From Gimesia maris (lineage in GTDB: Bacteria > Planctomycetota > Planctomycetia > Planctomycetales > Planctomycetaceae), in NCBI RefSeq assembly GCF_008298035.1, contig NZ_CP042910.1, positions 4,045,001 to 4,109,000 of the forward strand: a stretch of 64,000 nucleotides of DNA, read 5' to 3'. A program made the position numbers and the translations under genes. Below are positions 10,139-19,301 of the stretch, piece after piece (position 1 is the first letter of the stretch; every line of letters starts with the position of its first letter). Below the pieces are notes generated by a model. That model did not search any database. It was not told the origin of the DNA and saw only the letters and a list, made by a program, of their open reading frames with translations.

Positions 10139-10441
10139 AGCAGGTAGTTGATATCTGAAACGTATTGCCTATGCTGGTGAATCCGACGATCTGAGGCAGC
10201 TTTAGCGCGCTGTGGTGGTGTCAGGTCTGTTTCAACCTTATGTTGCTTAATTCCAGCGGGACAACTGGCTCATTAGGTATAATACTTGCTATTTATACAG
10301 TGTCTGGTCACCCTATGAGTTGCCAGGTGAGAAGTTCCGATTGAACAGATACAACAGATTATCCCTTGTGATGTGTAAATCATAATTTCAGATTCGAAGC
10401 GTGCTGAACAATTTGAAACGGAAGCCGGAATGCCAGTCAAT

Positions 10442-10533
10442 AGACTGCGTCCAGTTTTACTGTCGCGTCTCCCGAGCCATTTCAACCGAGAATATTGGAT
10501 TGAGAGACGCTACGGTCAAAAGTGATGTGATCT
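10442..10533 (-). repeat. 92-bp hairpin repeat, copy B
   Basis: It starts AGACTGCGTCCAG. The arms TTTTACTGTCGCGTCTC and GAGACGCTACGGTCAAAA pair over about 17 bases with one bulge. Centre GAGCCATTTCAACCGAG. Same orientation as copy A, about 100 bases upstream of the glycosyltransferase gene. Confidence 0.75.
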
Positions 10534-10634
10534 GTCGTTTTGGAAGAAGTTTACGATTGGATTCAAAGGTCTCAATCGGAAGTAAAACCGATTATCAACT
10601 GACCTTTTTTCAGATTTGTTTTTGAGAAAATACA

Positions 10635-11495
10635 ATGAAGCTGTCAGTACTTATTCCCGCCTATAATGAAGAGCAGAACATAGGGAAATGTCTTGCCGAA
10701 ATACAGTCTGTGCTCAAAAAAGAGCACATTCCGTATGAAATCATCGTGGTCAATGACAACAGCACCGATGGCACTGCGGACATTGTACTTGAAAAAATAA
10801 AAACGGATTCCGCCATTCACCTGGAAAACAGGACGCTTCCCAGCGGATTTGGACGTGCCATTCGCTCCGGACTTTCAGTCGTCCAGGGAGACGTTGTGAT
10901 CATCTACATGGCAGACCAGTCTGATGACCCGAATAATCTGGTTGATTATTATCGAAAGATTGAGGAAGGCTATGATTGTGTTTTTGGATCACGGTTCATC
11001 CAGGGAAGTCATGTCGAAAATTATCCTCATTTTAAAAAGTTTGTAAACCGAATTGTGAATACGGTCATGAAATATATGTTCTGGACGCGATTCAACGATT
11101 TAACAAACGCTTTTAAAGCTTACCGTACTGAAGTGATTGAAGATTGTGGCCCCTATCATGCCAGTCATTTCAACATTACGTTAGAGATGTCACTGGGTGC
11201 TTTGATTCGAAAGTACAATATCGCAGAAATTCCGATTAACTGGTACGGCCGTACGTGGGGATGCTCCAATCTTCATCTTCGTGAAATGGGACGAAAATAT
11301 CTCAGTACCTTACTGATGATGTTCTTTCAACGTGTTCTGATTGCCGATGACCTTCTGGCAGAGCGACTTGTGAGTAATACACAGAGCCGGAAGGCTCGCT
11401 CCAATTTAACTCAGCGGATTGAGGCATTAGAAAGCCAGGTCGACCATCTGAGGCATCAATTGAACAGGGATCTGGAAGAAGACTCTGTCAGGTAG
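10635..11495 (+). CDS. Family 2 glycosyltransferase (dolichol-phosphate mannose synthase-like)
   Basis: 286 residues. A GT-A fold is evident: VLIPAYNEEQNIGKCL at the start, VVNDNSTDGT (about 38-47) for nucleotide-sugar binding, and ADQSDDP (about 93-99) in place of the DxD metal motif. It looks most like polyprenyl-phosphate mannosyl/glucosyl transferases (DPM1 type), which load a sugar onto a lipid carrier at the inner membrane face. There is no membrane anchor. The last 30 residues (RIEALESQVDHLRHQL) form a short coiled coil, unusual for the family. The sequence after the stop holds the remnant of another gene (11497-11739) that may have used the lipid-linked sugar. Confidence 0.85.
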   Translation: MKLSVLIPAYNEEQNIGKCLAEIQSVLKKEHIPYEIIVVNDNSTDGTADIVLEKIKTDSAIHLENRTLPSGFGRAIRSGLSVVQGDVVIIYMADQSDDPNNLVDYYRKIEEGYDCVFGSRFIQGSHVENYPHFKKFVNRIVNTVMKYMFWTRFNDLTNAFKAYRTEVIEDCGPYHASHFNITLEMSLGALIRKYNIAEIPINWYGRTWGCSNLHLREMGRKYLSTLLMMFFQRVLIADDLLAERLVSNTQSRKARSNLTQRIEALESQVDHLRHQLNRDLEEDSVR

Positions 11496-11496
11496 A

Positions 11497-11739
11497 CGCA
11501 GCGGTACGCTCTACCATCATTTTGATCCAGGTGTCACAAACACCAGAATCATTCAGCAAAAAATTATTAATGACCTGGAAACGAATCAGGTAGATACGGT
11601 GGTGTTGTGGGATCAAGAATTTACCAACGAACCAAATCAAAGTAGAGAATCGAGCGATGTGACTCTTCTCGATGATTATATCGATCAAAATTTTATACAT
11701 ACAAAGAAGATCGGCGAGTTTACACTCAAGCGTCGATAG
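11497..11739 (+). pseudogene. C-terminal remnant of a membrane glycosyltransferase-like protein
   Basis: A reading frame without a start codon runs through YHHFDPGVTNTRIIQQ, then VDTVVLWDQEFTNEPNQS, then VTLLDDYIDQNF and GEFTLKRR, ending at TAG 11737-11739. The style (LWD, EPN, LDDYI, a final G-x-F/Y-x-L-x-x-R) resembles the extreme C-terminus of ArnT/PMT-like membrane glycosyltransferases. There is no room for the membrane part because the glycosyltransferase gene ends at 11495, so the N-terminal bulk appears deleted. The family assignment is from memory of similar tails and not certain; that it is a former coding sequence is better supported. Confidence 0.5.
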
Positions 11740-11853
11740 CCTGATGTATCATTTCGATGACGGGAAAACACAGTGGCGCGAAGATTCCCTGCCACTCTGA
11801 AATCCACCGGGATAAGCCCGAAAGACACAGTTTTGACATAGTCGAGGTCATCA

Positions 11854-11905
11854 ATAAAAAATGGTCGCTGCAAAACACAATATTTCAAGTGTTTGCAGCG
11901 ACCAT
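11854..11905 (-). terminator. Strong intrinsic terminator (minus strand)
   Basis: On the minus strand ATGGTCGCTGCAAACAC pairs with GTGTTTTGCAGCGACCAT (17 pairs, one bulged base) around a 10-base loop, followed directly by TTTTTTATT. It would stop leftward transcription coming from the heme peroxidase gene, whose stop is about 490 bases upstream. Confidence 0.65.
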
Positions 11906-11915
11906 CAGATTGAAT

Positions 11916-11933
11916 ACGGAGAGGGGGAATTCT
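11916..11933. other. Possible attachment-site remnant resembling the tRNA-Ser 3' end
   Basis: ACGGAGAGGGGGAATTCT shares ACGGAGAGGGGG exactly, and then ATTC after a one-base length difference, with the end of the tRNA-Ser gene at 35715-35731. A truncated tyrosine recombinase sits beside that tRNA, so this could be the other end of an old integration of about 24 kb. The match is short and could be chance. Confidence 0.3.
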
Positions 11934-12396
11934 CTGACCGCTCATTTGTTGCCGGGCTTCCCATGCGTTTGAGACTTCAATAATAGACTTTATTTGCTGG
12001 TCGTCATTACATTTTATCAACTATCAATCCAGTTTAGTCAAAAGTGAATGCCACAAAGAGATTGTGGTGAGGGTAACGATCTGGATTGTTGATTTCTGAT
12101 CAGCCAGTATGAAGAGATGCCACGCCTTTTCATCAGGTGTCGGGAAGGTAGGGGGATTTGGAAGACAATCTTAAATAGGGAAAGCTAAACTGGATCTATC
12201 TCAATCGTCTTTGTGCGGAAAATTGTGAATCAATGTCAGGTAAGTCTGATAGATCAATCAGCAGACGATCCTCCGTAAATATCAGTTCTGGTTGGGGCAT
12301 GATAATTCTGTTTATCTTATGATATTATTAGATAAAGTATTTCTGTCATATTCTGTGGATTGACTGATGATGTAAGGATTATATTCACTCAGATAA

Positions 12397-14073
12397 TCAG
12401 GAGACTCGGAATACATCTTCTTGGATTTTGATGATCATTGTGTTTCTCTTGATCACGTCGGAGAGGCGGGTGGCTTTCAGTTTCTTGATTTCATTCGTCG
12501 TGAAACCGCTAACTTCCTGATTCTCGTACCAGAATCGATCTCCGTTACGGAGCCGCAGAAACTGCTCTTTGATGATTGCTGAAAACAAAGGCCCTACAAT
12601 CGCCCCTTTCACTGGAGCCTCACAAAGCCCTCCGATCCAGAGATCGATGTCGTTGACCTTGGAACCATATGCCTGCTGGAGTCGATTGAGTCGGCTTTCA
12701 TCTTTGACAATGTTTGCCAACTCTTTGATGTTTTGAATATTTTTCAACCCGTAGTCTACTCGGCACTGGTTATAAGTGGGCAATCCATGATCGCGTCCAC
12801 GCTGAATATTGAGAGCAGCCAGGTCCATCAGCATGCCTGGGTGACCGGGGGCATTCAGTACGCGGAATAGATTGGAGCGTACATCTTCAATGGTTTGAGC
12901 ATTAATTTGTTCCATCCTAGTCTGGGCCAGACCTGCTAGAAATCCATCTATTCCCCGCCTTACTATCTGTTCCGGTTTCCAGAAAACCTGATCCAAGCGA
13001 ATTGTCTGTGCATTTCCTCCGCACGGGCAGGCAATCAAGAGTTTCGAATGCAGCATATCATGACCGAGCCGATAGGCGGCTGTCGAAAATTCCGTTGCAA
13101 TCGAAGCGTCAAGCGTATTGTCATAACCTCGATACGCAGGAATCGCCTTCGCCCCCAGAAGTGCGGGGAGAAACTCTTCAAATGTAATCACTTGTTCGAG
13201 TGCGGTGACATATCGACGAGCATGCTGGTAAATCGCTTCGTCACGTCCAAGAACCATGATTTCATGTGCAAGCTGAGTACTACGGTCACAGGCGAGTTCG
13301 TCACAAATGCGATTATGTTCACGGAGAAAAAGCGTATGTAGACAGGTTAAAACATTATGTTCATTCGCGCGAACATCGCCTGCCATGAAGAATTTACCAG
13401 GGGATTCGTTGGTGCGCAGGGGGCCCATGGCGTTAACGATGTGAGGAGTATTAAACGGCAGCATATCTCCGAATTTACCCTTCGTCATTTTGAGCCGACC
13501 GGTTCCGTCAAGCGAACGCAGGGCAATCGCTCGTTCCAAACTTGATCCAAAAACATTACTGGCATCAATGTAAGCAGATAAAACATTGACCTGCTGACGT
13601 GGCACACCTTTGACTCCGGTTCCCTCGGCGATGCGAGATCGACGAAAGGGAATAATCGAATTTGGCAACACGGGATCATCGGCAGGGACTTCGATGTTTG
13701 CTTCTTCAGGATCCTTCTTTCTGTTGCCAGCATCTTGCTTCTCAAACTCAAGTGATAGATCAATCTCGTGGTCCAGAAATTGCCCCCAGGCCCACATAAA
13801 GCTTGATAAGACAGGGTGCGGTTCCGGGAGAGGAAACTGTGGCGTACAGACAGAGTTACTGATTTTACGCGGGTTGGGGGCGACGCGTAGTTGTCCAATG
13901 CCATCCTTGTAATTCGGTTTCGTGCGATAACGCCTCAATGGTTCGCCCGACATGCCCCAGTTCGGATTAGCAAGATTATTGTTCGATCCATCAAAAGATC
14001 GGATTTCAATCATCTTGGGAGGGTCTTCGTTTTTAATACCGTAAATTTCGTGTTCGGGTACAGAGGTAGCCAT
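12397..14073 (-). CDS. Animal-type (peroxidase-cyclooxygenase) heme peroxidase
   Basis: 558 residues, one domain of the myeloperoxidase/peroxinectin superfamily. Key residues can be read: distal His102 in WGQFLDHEIDLS with Asp101 before it, catalytic Arg235 in GDVRANEHN, Glu238 (equivalent to the heme-linked Glu of mammalian enzymes; the neighbouring Met is His here), and proximal His338 in YRLGHDMLHSKL. The signature LNIQRGRDHGLPTYNQCR is also present. It should use H2O2 to oxidise halides, phenols or similar substrates. No signal peptide is visible, so it is cytoplasmic or exported by an unrecognised route. It is a single gene ending at a strong terminator 0.5 kb downstream. Its closeness to an H2O2-producing oxidase operon at 19.8-34 kb is suggestive only. 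Confidence 0.9.
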   Translation of the reverse strand: MATSVPEHEIYGIKNEDPPKMIEIRSFDGSNNNLANPNWGMSGEPLRRYRTKPNYKDGIGQLRVAPNPRKISNSVCTPQFPLPEPHPVLSSFMWAWGQFLDHEIDLSLEFEKQDAGNRKKDPEEANIEVPADDPVLPNSIIPFRRSRIAEGTGVKGVPRQQVNVLSAYIDASNVFGSSLERAIALRSLDGTGRLKMTKGKFGDMLPFNTPHIVNAMGPLRTNESPGKFFMAGDVRANEHNVLTCLHTLFLREHNRICDELACDRSTQLAHEIMVLGRDEAIYQHARRYVTALEQVITFEEFLPALLGAKAIPAYRGYDNTLDASIATEFSTAAYRLGHDMLHSKLLIACPCGGNAQTIRLDQVFWKPEQIVRRGIDGFLAGLAQTRMEQINAQTIEDVRSNLFRVLNAPGHPGMLMDLAALNIQRGRDHGLPTYNQCRVDYGLKNIQNIKELANIVKDESRLNRLQQAYGSKVNDIDLWIGGLCEAPVKGAIVGPLFSAIIKEQFLRLRNGDRFWYENQEVSGFTTNEIKKLKATRLSDVIKRNTMIIKIQEDVFRVS

Positions 14074-14564
14074 CCGAATTACTTTCTATTTTTATGATCT
14101 TGAAATAGAAAATCATAGATTGAACAGGAAAAATCAAGCGACAGCCATCCCCTGTTTCAGGTGGTATCAAACCTGTAATAATTTCAGAACACAGGCAACG
14201 TCGAATTCCTCTTGAGTACGGTCATTCCCTAAGCTCTTTATTTCCCTGGTATAATGACTGTTTTACTGAGAGACTATTTCGTGGCAGATTTGAAAAGGCG
14301 TGCTAAGAACAGAACCGTAAATCAAACCAGTTGCATGTCAGAAAAAAGAAGGTCAGTCTGAATTTTCTAAAAATTATCGATCTGAGCTGATCAGAAATCT
14401 AATTCTTTTTCGGTATTGATGTTGTGGAAATATCGCTCACGAGGCGCGACCGGATATTCAGAATTTAAACTGCTGGAACCATGAAGCAGAGTCAGGGCGC
14501 TCACTTTTAAATTTTCAAGGAAGTTCTTGTTATTCCAATTTAAACATCACATAATATCCAGAAT
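14074..14564. other. Intergenic region between divergent genes
   Basis: About 490-520 AT-rich bases between the peroxidase start (leftward) and the third DUF1559 gene (rightward). I see no gene, repeat or clear hairpin in it. Confidence 0.5.
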
Positions 14565-14597
14565 GTGAATAAATGTATAAAACCAAGGGCCCTGGGT

Positions 14598-15623
14598 ATG
14601 ATAAGCACACCTGATCAAAGACATGGATTTTCACTAATAGAACTTTTGGTCGCAATCTTTATCATCGCAATCTTAATTGCCTTGCTAATTCCAGCCATTC
14701 AGCAGGCACGCGAGGCAGCCAGGCGTGCCCAATGTAAAAATAATCTGAGGCAAGTGGGTCTGGCTCTGCAGAATTATCACAGTGACTTCCAGAAGTTTCC
14801 TCTGGGAGTCAGAAACCAGAATTTGGGATTTGGCTCCAGCTGGTGGGTTGGCTTGCTTCCCTACCTTGAATATGGAGCACTCTATGAGCTGTATGACCAT
14901 AATATTGCCAGCTGTGGTTTCAACCCTCAGAATCCGGCTCTCATAGCAGATGTCAAGATGATGGTCATGCTGTGCCCTTCCAGTCCACTGAATGAGAGAG
15001 TCAACGGTGTTTTATTGCCGGGAGTTAATATGACGATGCCGCATTATGCCGGTATCTCTGGGGCGACAAATACCGGCACTGTCTCAGGAAGCAGGAATTC
15101 ATTTTCAGACGATCTCTTTCCCGCTTCATCAAATTCCATGTGTTGTCTGCCTCACTTGGATGGCAGAGTTTCAGCTACAGGTGTGCTGGTTCCTAATCGA
15201 ACTGTCACGATCCGAGATATCACAGATGGTACTTCTAATACGATTGTGGTGGGGGAGATTTCCAGTACTGTTGAAAAGTCGGGAGTGCAAATCCGCGTGG
15301 ATGCGGGTAATCCCAGTGGCTGGGCCACGGGGACTGTGAATATCGGGACGCCGCCGCTGTTGCTGGGGCCCGGGGGTTTCACACCAGCTTTTCCTGTGTT
15401 TAATCTGACGACCGTCCGCTACCCCATTGGCACGAAGGACGGGGGATTGCCGGGAATTCATACTGACGGGGGGCCAAATAACCCACTGATTTCTGCCCAC
15501 AGTGGAGGGGCTCAATGTCTGCTCACTGACGGCTCAGTACGTTTTCTGAGCGAAAATATGAATCTGGAGACTTTAAAGCTTCTATGTACCCGTAACGACG
15601 GGAAAGTGCTCGGAGAATTTTAA
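14598..15623 (+). CDS. DUF1559 family, type II pseudopilin-like protein (copy 3)
   Basis: About 341 residues from the ATG at 14598. A GTG at 14565 in frame would add 11 residues (MNKCIKPRALG), but the shorter start gives the usual leader length. The leader DQRHGFSLIELLVAIFIIAIL and [15 protein letters not shown] are the family pattern, less similar to copies 1 and 2 than those are to each other. The DUF1559 domain ends with AQCLLTDGSVRFLS. It is followed after 118 bases by a secreted Cys-rich protein of unknown function. Confidence 0.85.
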   Translation: MISTPDQRHGFSLIELLVAIFIIAILIALLIPAIQQAREAARRAQCKNNLRQVGLALQNYHSDFQKFPLGVRNQNLGFGSSWWVGLLPYLEYGALYELYDHNIASCGFNPQNPALIADVKMMVMLCPSSPLNERVNGVLLPGVNMTMPHYAGISGATNTGTVSGSRNSFSDDLFPASSNSMCCLPHLDGRVSATGVLVPNRTVTIRDITDGTSNTIVVGEISSTVEKSGVQIRVDAGNPSGWATGTVNIGTPPLLLGPGGFTPAFPVFNLTTVRYPIGTKDGGLPGIHTDGGPNNPLISAHSGGAQCLLTDGSVRFLSENMNLETLKLLCTRNDGKVLGEF

Positions 15624-15741
15624 CCAGTTAAGGAGTGAATCAGAAATCAAAACTGAAACCGGAATTGTCATTGAAGAGTACTCACTTATTTGTACAAACA
15701 ATCTTGTGCATTCGCAAAATTCATGATGAAAAGGGCCAACT

Positions 15742-16539
15742 ATGATGTATCGTTTTAAACTCACTTTTTCTATGGGAATCTGTTTCTTGTTCTTTTGCCT
15801 GGCAGGTGATGCAAATCAGAGTGTTGCCAAAGATAAGACAGAAGAACCCAAGTTAATAACCTGCGTGTGTAATCAGGTTCCCTTGGGACCTGCAGGAGAA
15901 AATCTCTTGGTTTGGATGGCTTATCGGTATCAATACGAATCAGACTGCTCTGCTGCCACTGCCGTTTCTGTAATTGAATTTGATGAAGCCGGGATTTATC
16001 CGGAGGTTTTATGTGGGGGACCTGGTCCTTGTGGTGGTTGCGCACCTAAACGAAAAAATGATCAGAAAAAAAAGACCACAGAGCCTGTTATCAGCCACTA
16101 TATGCACCCCTTGCCTGCCCCAAAAGATGCAAGGCCCGATCTATTTCCTCCTCAAAGCGATATGAAATATGAAATTATTCGAACCCGATATATAATATTT
16201 GGAGATTCAAATGCACATATAGAAAAATACGCAAAGGTTTTTTTGCTTTGTGTCTCGAAGTCTGAGAATCCAACGGAACAGCCGGACGCGTTATATTTCT
16301 GGTATGGTTTTGAAGTTGACGGAAATAATGAGATGAACCCAATAAGACTGCCCTCTGATTCCTTCAAGAAAAGGGCTGACTATTATATGAATGATGGAGC
16401 TGGTGGCTGGAGTCAAGGAACATGCCGCGAATTTACATTTATCAACTACGGCGGAATGCAATTCCTGATTCGTTTTAAAGATGAAGGTGATCCAGAAGAA
16501 GGTGGTTCGGATCGCAAGGGACAGAAAGAAACAAAATAG
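15742..16539 (+). CDS. Secreted Cys-rich protein of unknown function
   Basis: 265 residues, no family recognised. Residues 1-28 look like a signal peptide (hydrophobic MGICFLFFCLAGDA). The first third has clustered cysteines (LITCVCNQV and CGGPGPCGGCAPK), which could bind metal or form disulfides. A Lys-rich linker follows (about 105-115), then an acidic C-terminal half with IRTRYIIFGDSNAHIEKY and a charged tail (GGSDRKGQKETK). It may be an accessory partner of the DUF1559 protein upstream. Confidence 0.6.
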   Translation: MMYRFKLTFSMGICFLFFCLAGDANQSVAKDKTEEPKLITCVCNQVPLGPAGENLLVWMAYRYQYESDCSAATAVSVIEFDEAGIYPEVLCGGPGPCGGCAPKRKNDQKKKTTEPVISHYMHPLPAPKDARPDLFPPQSDMKYEIIRTRYIIFGDSNAHIEKYAKVFLLCVSKSENPTEQPDALYFWYGFEVDGNNEMNPIRLPSDSFKKRADYYMNDGAGGWSQGTCREFTFINYGGMQFLIRFKDEGDPEEGGSDRKGQKETK

Positions 16540-16563
16540 TCAGTTTAGAATACCTGTCATCCT

Positions 16564-16612
16564 GAACAGCCCACAATACTTGACTGTTTAGTCATTTTTC
16601 TGTGGGTTGTTC
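16564..16612. terminator. Bidirectional terminator between convergent genes
   Basis: GAACAGCCCACA pairs with TGTGGGTTGTTC (one mismatch). Nested inside is TGACT-GTTT-AGTCA followed by TTTTT, a good intrinsic terminator for the rightward gene ending at 16539. The outer stem runs into the last codons of the leftward kinase gene (stop at 16592-16594). Confidence 0.6.
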
Positions 16613-18718
16613 TATTTGAGTTGTTAAGGAAGCCGGGCGTACAAGTCGAAATCCAATCTTAGCACTTCCCCCATATCGTATTGCAGTTTTGACTTTGTAA
16701 GAATCAGATTGATTTTTATTTAATTTATCACTTCCCTGATTGGGATGATCATCCCGGAATACAGCAAGCCCGATTAGATCGGATGTACGAAATTCTGGGT
16801 TCAACTCCAAAGCTGTACTGGAATTTTCAATTTGTTCCGGAGTTGCCAGCGAAGAGGTCCATTCTTTACCTGTATGGAGAAAATTCTGCAGTTCAGGATA
16901 CAAGGGTAGCGAAGCGATAACATACTCATATTCATTGGCGGTCATTAAACGGGCGCCGGCTTCTTCAGCAAAATGAATGGCTACGTCCTGTCCCTTTGGA
17001 TAATAAGGTTCGTCTGGAGGTGATTGAATCATCCCTGGTCGGATTTTCAGAAAGTCCCGATTTGTGAAGACTCTGGTTGAGACATAAAGATCTGGAATGG
17101 TAATCTGGTTCCCTTTGACCAAAACCATATCATCCAGAACGGTTTGTGATGGAATAATAATTTCAGGCCAATCGATCGTATCTGGGCCTGTATTTTGCCA
17201 GAACCGGTTTTTCGTACTCCCGATAGGAATTTCGGCTCCCCGGGGAGGCACCTTGCGAAACACGTGGTGAAAACGAGGCGTTCCTTCGAGAATCGCCACT
17301 ACATAGTATTCTCCGGGAGCCAGGCGCAGTGTATTGGGGGTGGTGCCTTCCGCTTCATATTTGATGTTTGTATCAGGGGCACCGGTGATGGGATCGCGAG
17401 GGTAGACCAGGATACGTGCATCCGGAGGATCCGTATGGACGTTGACCTGCCATTTTCCGTCATCATGCATCACCAGCATGGCAGTCATACCACTCAGGAG
17501 AAGCAGGCAGATCAAAGTGCAGGCGACGCTCAATAATCGATTTCGTTTAACCCAGCGCCATAATTTTTCCTGCGGTGAAAGTCGACGTGCAGTGATTGGT
17601 TTGTCTTCGATGAATCGCTGCAAGTCGGCAGCAAGCTCACTGGCAGTGTTGTAGCGATCACCGACGAATTTGCTCATGGCTATCAGACAAATCGTCTCTA
17701 GATCACGGGGGACACTTGCATTCCATTTATGGGGGGGAACCGGTTCGGTATGCAGGATCTGCGATATCATCTGCTGGCTGGTGCTTCCCTTAAAGGGAAC
17801 CCGATTTGCCAGGAATTCATATAAAATGATCCCCAGGGCATAGATATCACACCGACCATCGACCGAGGAGGCTTTGCCGTCAGCCTGTTCCGGGCTCATA
17901 TATGAGAAGGTCCCCATGATGGCGCCAGCCACGGCAATCGTGGATTCGACATCACAGCGTTTGGCGAGTCCAAAATCAGTAATCCGAACCTGACCGTCCT
18001 CAGTTATCAGAACATTATTCGGTTTCAGGTCCCGATGAATGACTGATTCCTGGTGCGCGGCATGCAGCGCACTGGCCAGATCACGACAGATGGTTGCCGC
18101 TGCGATAAAATCGACTTCATGATGCCGCGTCCAGTCGCGCAAGGTCGAGCCCTGGATATACTCAGTTACCAGAATAGGAGACCCGTCTATTTCTTCAAAG
18201 TCATATATCGATACAATTCCCGGATGAGAAAGTCTGGCAGCAGAGCGGGCTTCCCGGAAAAAACGGTTTCTTTCCTGTTCTGACAGTGATTGATTTCGCG
18301 GGATTTTGACAGCGACGATCCGCTGCAGCTCTTCATCCCAGGCCTTCCAGACCACGCCAAAGGCACCTTGACCGACTATTTTCTCCAGACGATACCGGCC
18401 GATTCTGCGAATCTGCTGATGTGAGTCGGCCAACTGCGAGGAAAAATCCTGCAGGATCTCACTGTACTGGGGAAACCGAGACTGGTATTCATCCAGAGAG
18501 ATCAGGTTGCCGTTTAGACTTCGATAATGAATATCCAACCTGATTAATTCGGCAAAGATGATCGACTGAGTTTTTCCGGCGGTTTCGTTGAGGTAACTCT
18601 CAATCTCGGGGGGGCGGCCCTGTTTCCAGGATGACTCAAAACTGTCACAGATACGGTCTACAGTAATGGCGACTGCTATAAGATCATCATCTGACGGATC
18701 ATATGGGAAATTATTCAT
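16592..18718 (-). CDS. Membrane Ser/Thr protein kinase with PEGA-like and FGE-like C-terminus
   Basis: 708 residues. N-terminal 105 residues: helical leader found in planctomycete kinases that follow a sigma gene. Protein kinase domain at about 107-375: VGQGAFGVVWKAW (P-loop), VAVKIPR (catalytic Lys), VIHRDLKPNNVL (catalytic loop), ITDFGLAKR (DFG) and MSPEQADGKA (activation segment). One membrane helix at about 396-418. The periplasmic part has a PEGA-like stretch (VNVHTDPPDARILVYP, then LRLAPGEYYVVA). It ends in a region resembling the formylglycine-generating/SUMF1 fold: DDMVLVKGN, EAGARLMTANEYEYV, EWTSSL and a final GFRLVRP. It is shorter than a real FGE, so probably binding rather than catalytic. 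The start overlaps the sigma gene by 8 bases. Confidence 0.9.
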   Translation of the reverse strand: MNNFPYDPSDDDLIAVAITVDRICDSFESSWKQGRPPEIESYLNETAGKTQSIIFAELIRLDIHYRSLNGNLISLDEYQSRFPQYSEILQDFSSQLADSHQQIRRIGRYRLEKIVGQGAFGVVWKAWDEELQRIVAVKIPRNQSLSEQERNRFFREARSAARLSHPGIVSIYDFEEIDGSPILVTEYIQGSTLRDWTRHHEVDFIAAATICRDLASALHAAHQESVIHRDLKPNNVLITEDGQVRITDFGLAKRCDVESTIAVAGAIMGTFSYMSPEQADGKASSVDGRCDIYALGIILYEFLANRVPFKGSTSQQMISQILHTEPVPPHKWNASVPRDLETICLIAMSKFVGDRYNTASELAADLQRFIEDKPITARRLSPQEKLWRWVKRNRLLSVACTLICLLLLSGMTAMLVMHDDGKWQVNVHTDPPDARILVYPRDPITGAPDTNIKYEAEGTTPNTLRLAPGEYYVVAILEGTPRFHHVFRKVPPRGAEIPIGSTKNRFWQNTGPDTIDWPEIIIPSQTVLDDMVLVKGNQITIPDLYVSTRVFTNRDFLKIRPGMIQSPPDEPYYPKGQDVAIHFAEEAGARLMTANEYEYVIASLPLYPELQNFLHTGKEWTSSLATPEQIENSSTALELNPEFRTSDLIGLAVFRDDHPNQGSDKLNKNQSDSYKVKTAIRYGGSAKIGFRLVRPASLTTQIEQPTEK

Positions 18719-19301
18719 GACTCCATACTTTTCTTATCAGTCGTACTTTTCGAGTAACTGTTGCAGGGGAAATATCCAATAACTCACAGATTTCTTCATG
18801 AGTGTAACCCTGTATCTTATAAACCGCAATTTTCTTCAAAACATCATCAGAAAGTTTCTCTAAAGCGCGCTGATATTCTTCCTCCATAATCACGAAGTAT
18901 TCTGGAGAATGATCTGTTGCTACAAATGCCTGAAAATGTTCGATTGAAGTCATTGAGATGGGCAATTTGCCGTTGACAGAGGTTCGTTTTTGGGCTGTTT
19001 CGCGACGGATGTGGTTCACAGCCTTTCTCTGGGTCATGGCAATCAATAACCACCATAATTCGTCTCGGTTCTGCACTGAGTCGAAACGGCCCTCTTGTGA
19101 GGCAGCCCACACGCTTTCGAAGACAGAAAGTACGATGTCTTCGGCATCCAGTGTGGCGGTCGGGAAAGTATTGACACGTATCTCTGCATAGCGAATCAAT
19201 TTTTCATAGAACTCATCCCAGATTCCCTGGACAACTTCTTTCTGATCCTTACCCAGGGTAGCCAGCCAGTTTGAAACCGGAGTCTCTTCGTTTTTATCCA
19301 T
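18711..19301 (-). CDS. ECF-type sigma factor paired with the Ser/Thr kinase
   Basis: About 196 residues from the ATG at 19301 (MDKNEETPVSNWL); a frame open to 19436 would add 45 residues that do not look like a sigma factor. Region 2 holds LDAEDIVLSVFESVWAASQE, and region 4 ends in GYTHEEICELLDISPATVTR, a clear helix-turn-helix. This is the planctomycete ECF group that sits in operons with Ser/Thr kinases, which probably control sigma activity by phosphorylation. The gene faces away from the copper-protein operon that starts at 19785, so it could regulate that operon, but nothing in the sequence proves it. Confidence 0.88.
   Translation of the reverse strand: MDKNEETPVSNWLATLGKDQKEVVQGIWDEFYEKLIRYAEIRVNTFPTATLDAEDIVLSVFESVWAASQEGRFDSVQNRDELWWLLIAMTQRKAVNHIRRETAQKRTSVNGKLPISMTSIEHFQAFVATDHSPEYFVIMEEEYQRALEKLSDDVLKKIAVYKIQGYTHEEICELLDISPATVTRKVRLIRKVWSHE

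Larger units (their letters stand above)
9454..10634. other. Long intergenic region with two hairpin repeats
   Basis: 1,181 bases without a convincing gene. It holds a terminator-like hairpin (9558-9586) and two diverged copies of the ~92-bp hairpin repeat (10047-10138 and 10442-10533) in the same orientation, 303 bases between them. Some short open frames exist but have neither family resemblance nor good ribosome binding sites. Confidence 0.5.
11740..12396. other. Intergenic region before the heme peroxidase 3' end
   Basis: 657 bases between the gene remnant and the stop of the leftward peroxidase gene. It holds a strong hairpin with a T-run on the minus strand (11854-11905) and a short sequence resembling the tRNA-Ser 3' end (11916-11933). 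On the minus strand a frame over roughly 11906-12010 gives a protein-like stretch (SIIEVSNAWEARQQMSGQ), but no start or family is visible. Confidence 0.45.
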
